NCBI RefSeq assembly: GCF_001913705.1
Contig: NZ_MKQD01000034.1
Coordinates: forward strand, 248,001-312,000
DNA: 64,000 bases
From: Thalassotalea sp. PP2-459
GTDB taxonomy: Bacteria; Pseudomonadota; Gammaproteobacteria; Enterobacterales; Alteromonadaceae
Reading direction: 5' to 3'
Below are positions 63,968-64,000 of this stretch, one piece after another. Both the position numbers and the translations under genes were made by a program. Positions within the stretch are counted from its first letter, which is position 1; every line of letters starts with the position of its first letter. The notes below the pieces were generated by a model, which was not told where the DNA came from, made no database searches, and worked only from the letters and a program-made list of their open reading frames with translations.

Positions 63968-64000
63968 ATGACAAAAAAACAGGCCAGTTATCAACGGTTA
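63968..64000 (+). CDS. Start of a gene cut off by the window end
   Basis: ATG followed by eleven open codons (MTKKQASYQRL) downstream of a TATAAT-type promoter. Only the first 11 residues are present and the family cannot be named. Confidence 0.4.
   Translation, partial: MTKKQASYQRL

Noticed and set aside
1-64000. Mobile elements, phage genes, CRISPR arrays, toxin-antitoxin pairs, tRNA or rRNA genes
   Set aside because: Looked for on both strands; no transposase, integrase, regular repeat-spacer pattern or cloverleaf-like sequence was seen.

Overview
The window is AT-rich chromosomal DNA from a marine gammaproteobacterium, most likely Alteromonadales and close to Colwelliaceae (Colwellia/Thalassotalea type). 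This rests on recognisable conserved gene order (ompR-envZ/pckA; mrcA/pilMNOPQ-aroK-aroB-damX-dam-rpe-trpS; yibQ-envC-gpmI/yibN-grxC-secB-gpsA), Dam and SecB, and a catabolic profile of tryptophan and chitin-derived sugar acids. I saw no rRNA, tRNA, CRISPR array, phage or insertion sequence.

Region 1 (1-15.1 kb) is catabolic. A cut-off ACMS decarboxylase, kynureninase, kynurenine 3-monooxygenase and tryptophan 2,3-dioxygenase form a kynurenine operon, followed by a LysR regulator. The next operon (5.4-14.2 kb) encodes a PLP D-amino-acid-type ammonia-lyase, RpiR regulator, D-aminoacylase-type amidohydrolase, RidA, sodium:solute symporter, PfkB/KDG-type kinase and exported GH20 hexosaminidase. 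The set fits catabolism of N-acetyl-glucosaminic acid released from LPMO-oxidised chitin. A convergent arylformamidase-type hydrolase at 14.2-15.1 kb supplies the missing kynurenine-pathway step.

Region 2 (15.1-30.4 kb) is mixed: an M1 aminopeptidase lipoprotein, an orphan solute-binding protein, a TlpA-type thioredoxin, a two-subunit molybdenum oxidoreductase (IorA/IorB type), Dps, NhaA, a sigma-54 activator with a pseudo-receiver domain, a diacylglycerol-kinase-type protein fused to a degenerate phosphatase-like domain, a BON-domain protein and several unknowns.

Region 3 (30.8-49.6 kb) is core: OmpR-EnvZ convergent with PckA, PBP1a divergent from the type IV pilus operon pilMNOPQ, then shikimate genes, damX, dam, rpe and trpS. 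A DUF2970 protein and a TorF-type porin sit between dam and rpe, and gph is absent. A 19-codon ORF with a near-perfect Shine-Dalgarno lies just before rpe.

Region 4 (49.6-57.2 kb) is accessory: a minus-strand five-gene set of AMP-forming acyl ligase, PLP decarboxylase, exosortase-associated acyltransferase, ThiF/E1-like enzyme and nitroreductase-like protein. It resembles part of the exosortase-A accessory locus but has no exosortase or carrier protein here, and may be an uncharacterised small-molecule pathway. A patatin-like lipase and a secreted trypsin-like protease flank it.

Region 5 (57.2-64 kb) is core: yibQ, envC and gpmI divergent from yibN, grxC, secB and gpsA, then convergent trmL and the first codons of a gene cut by the window end.
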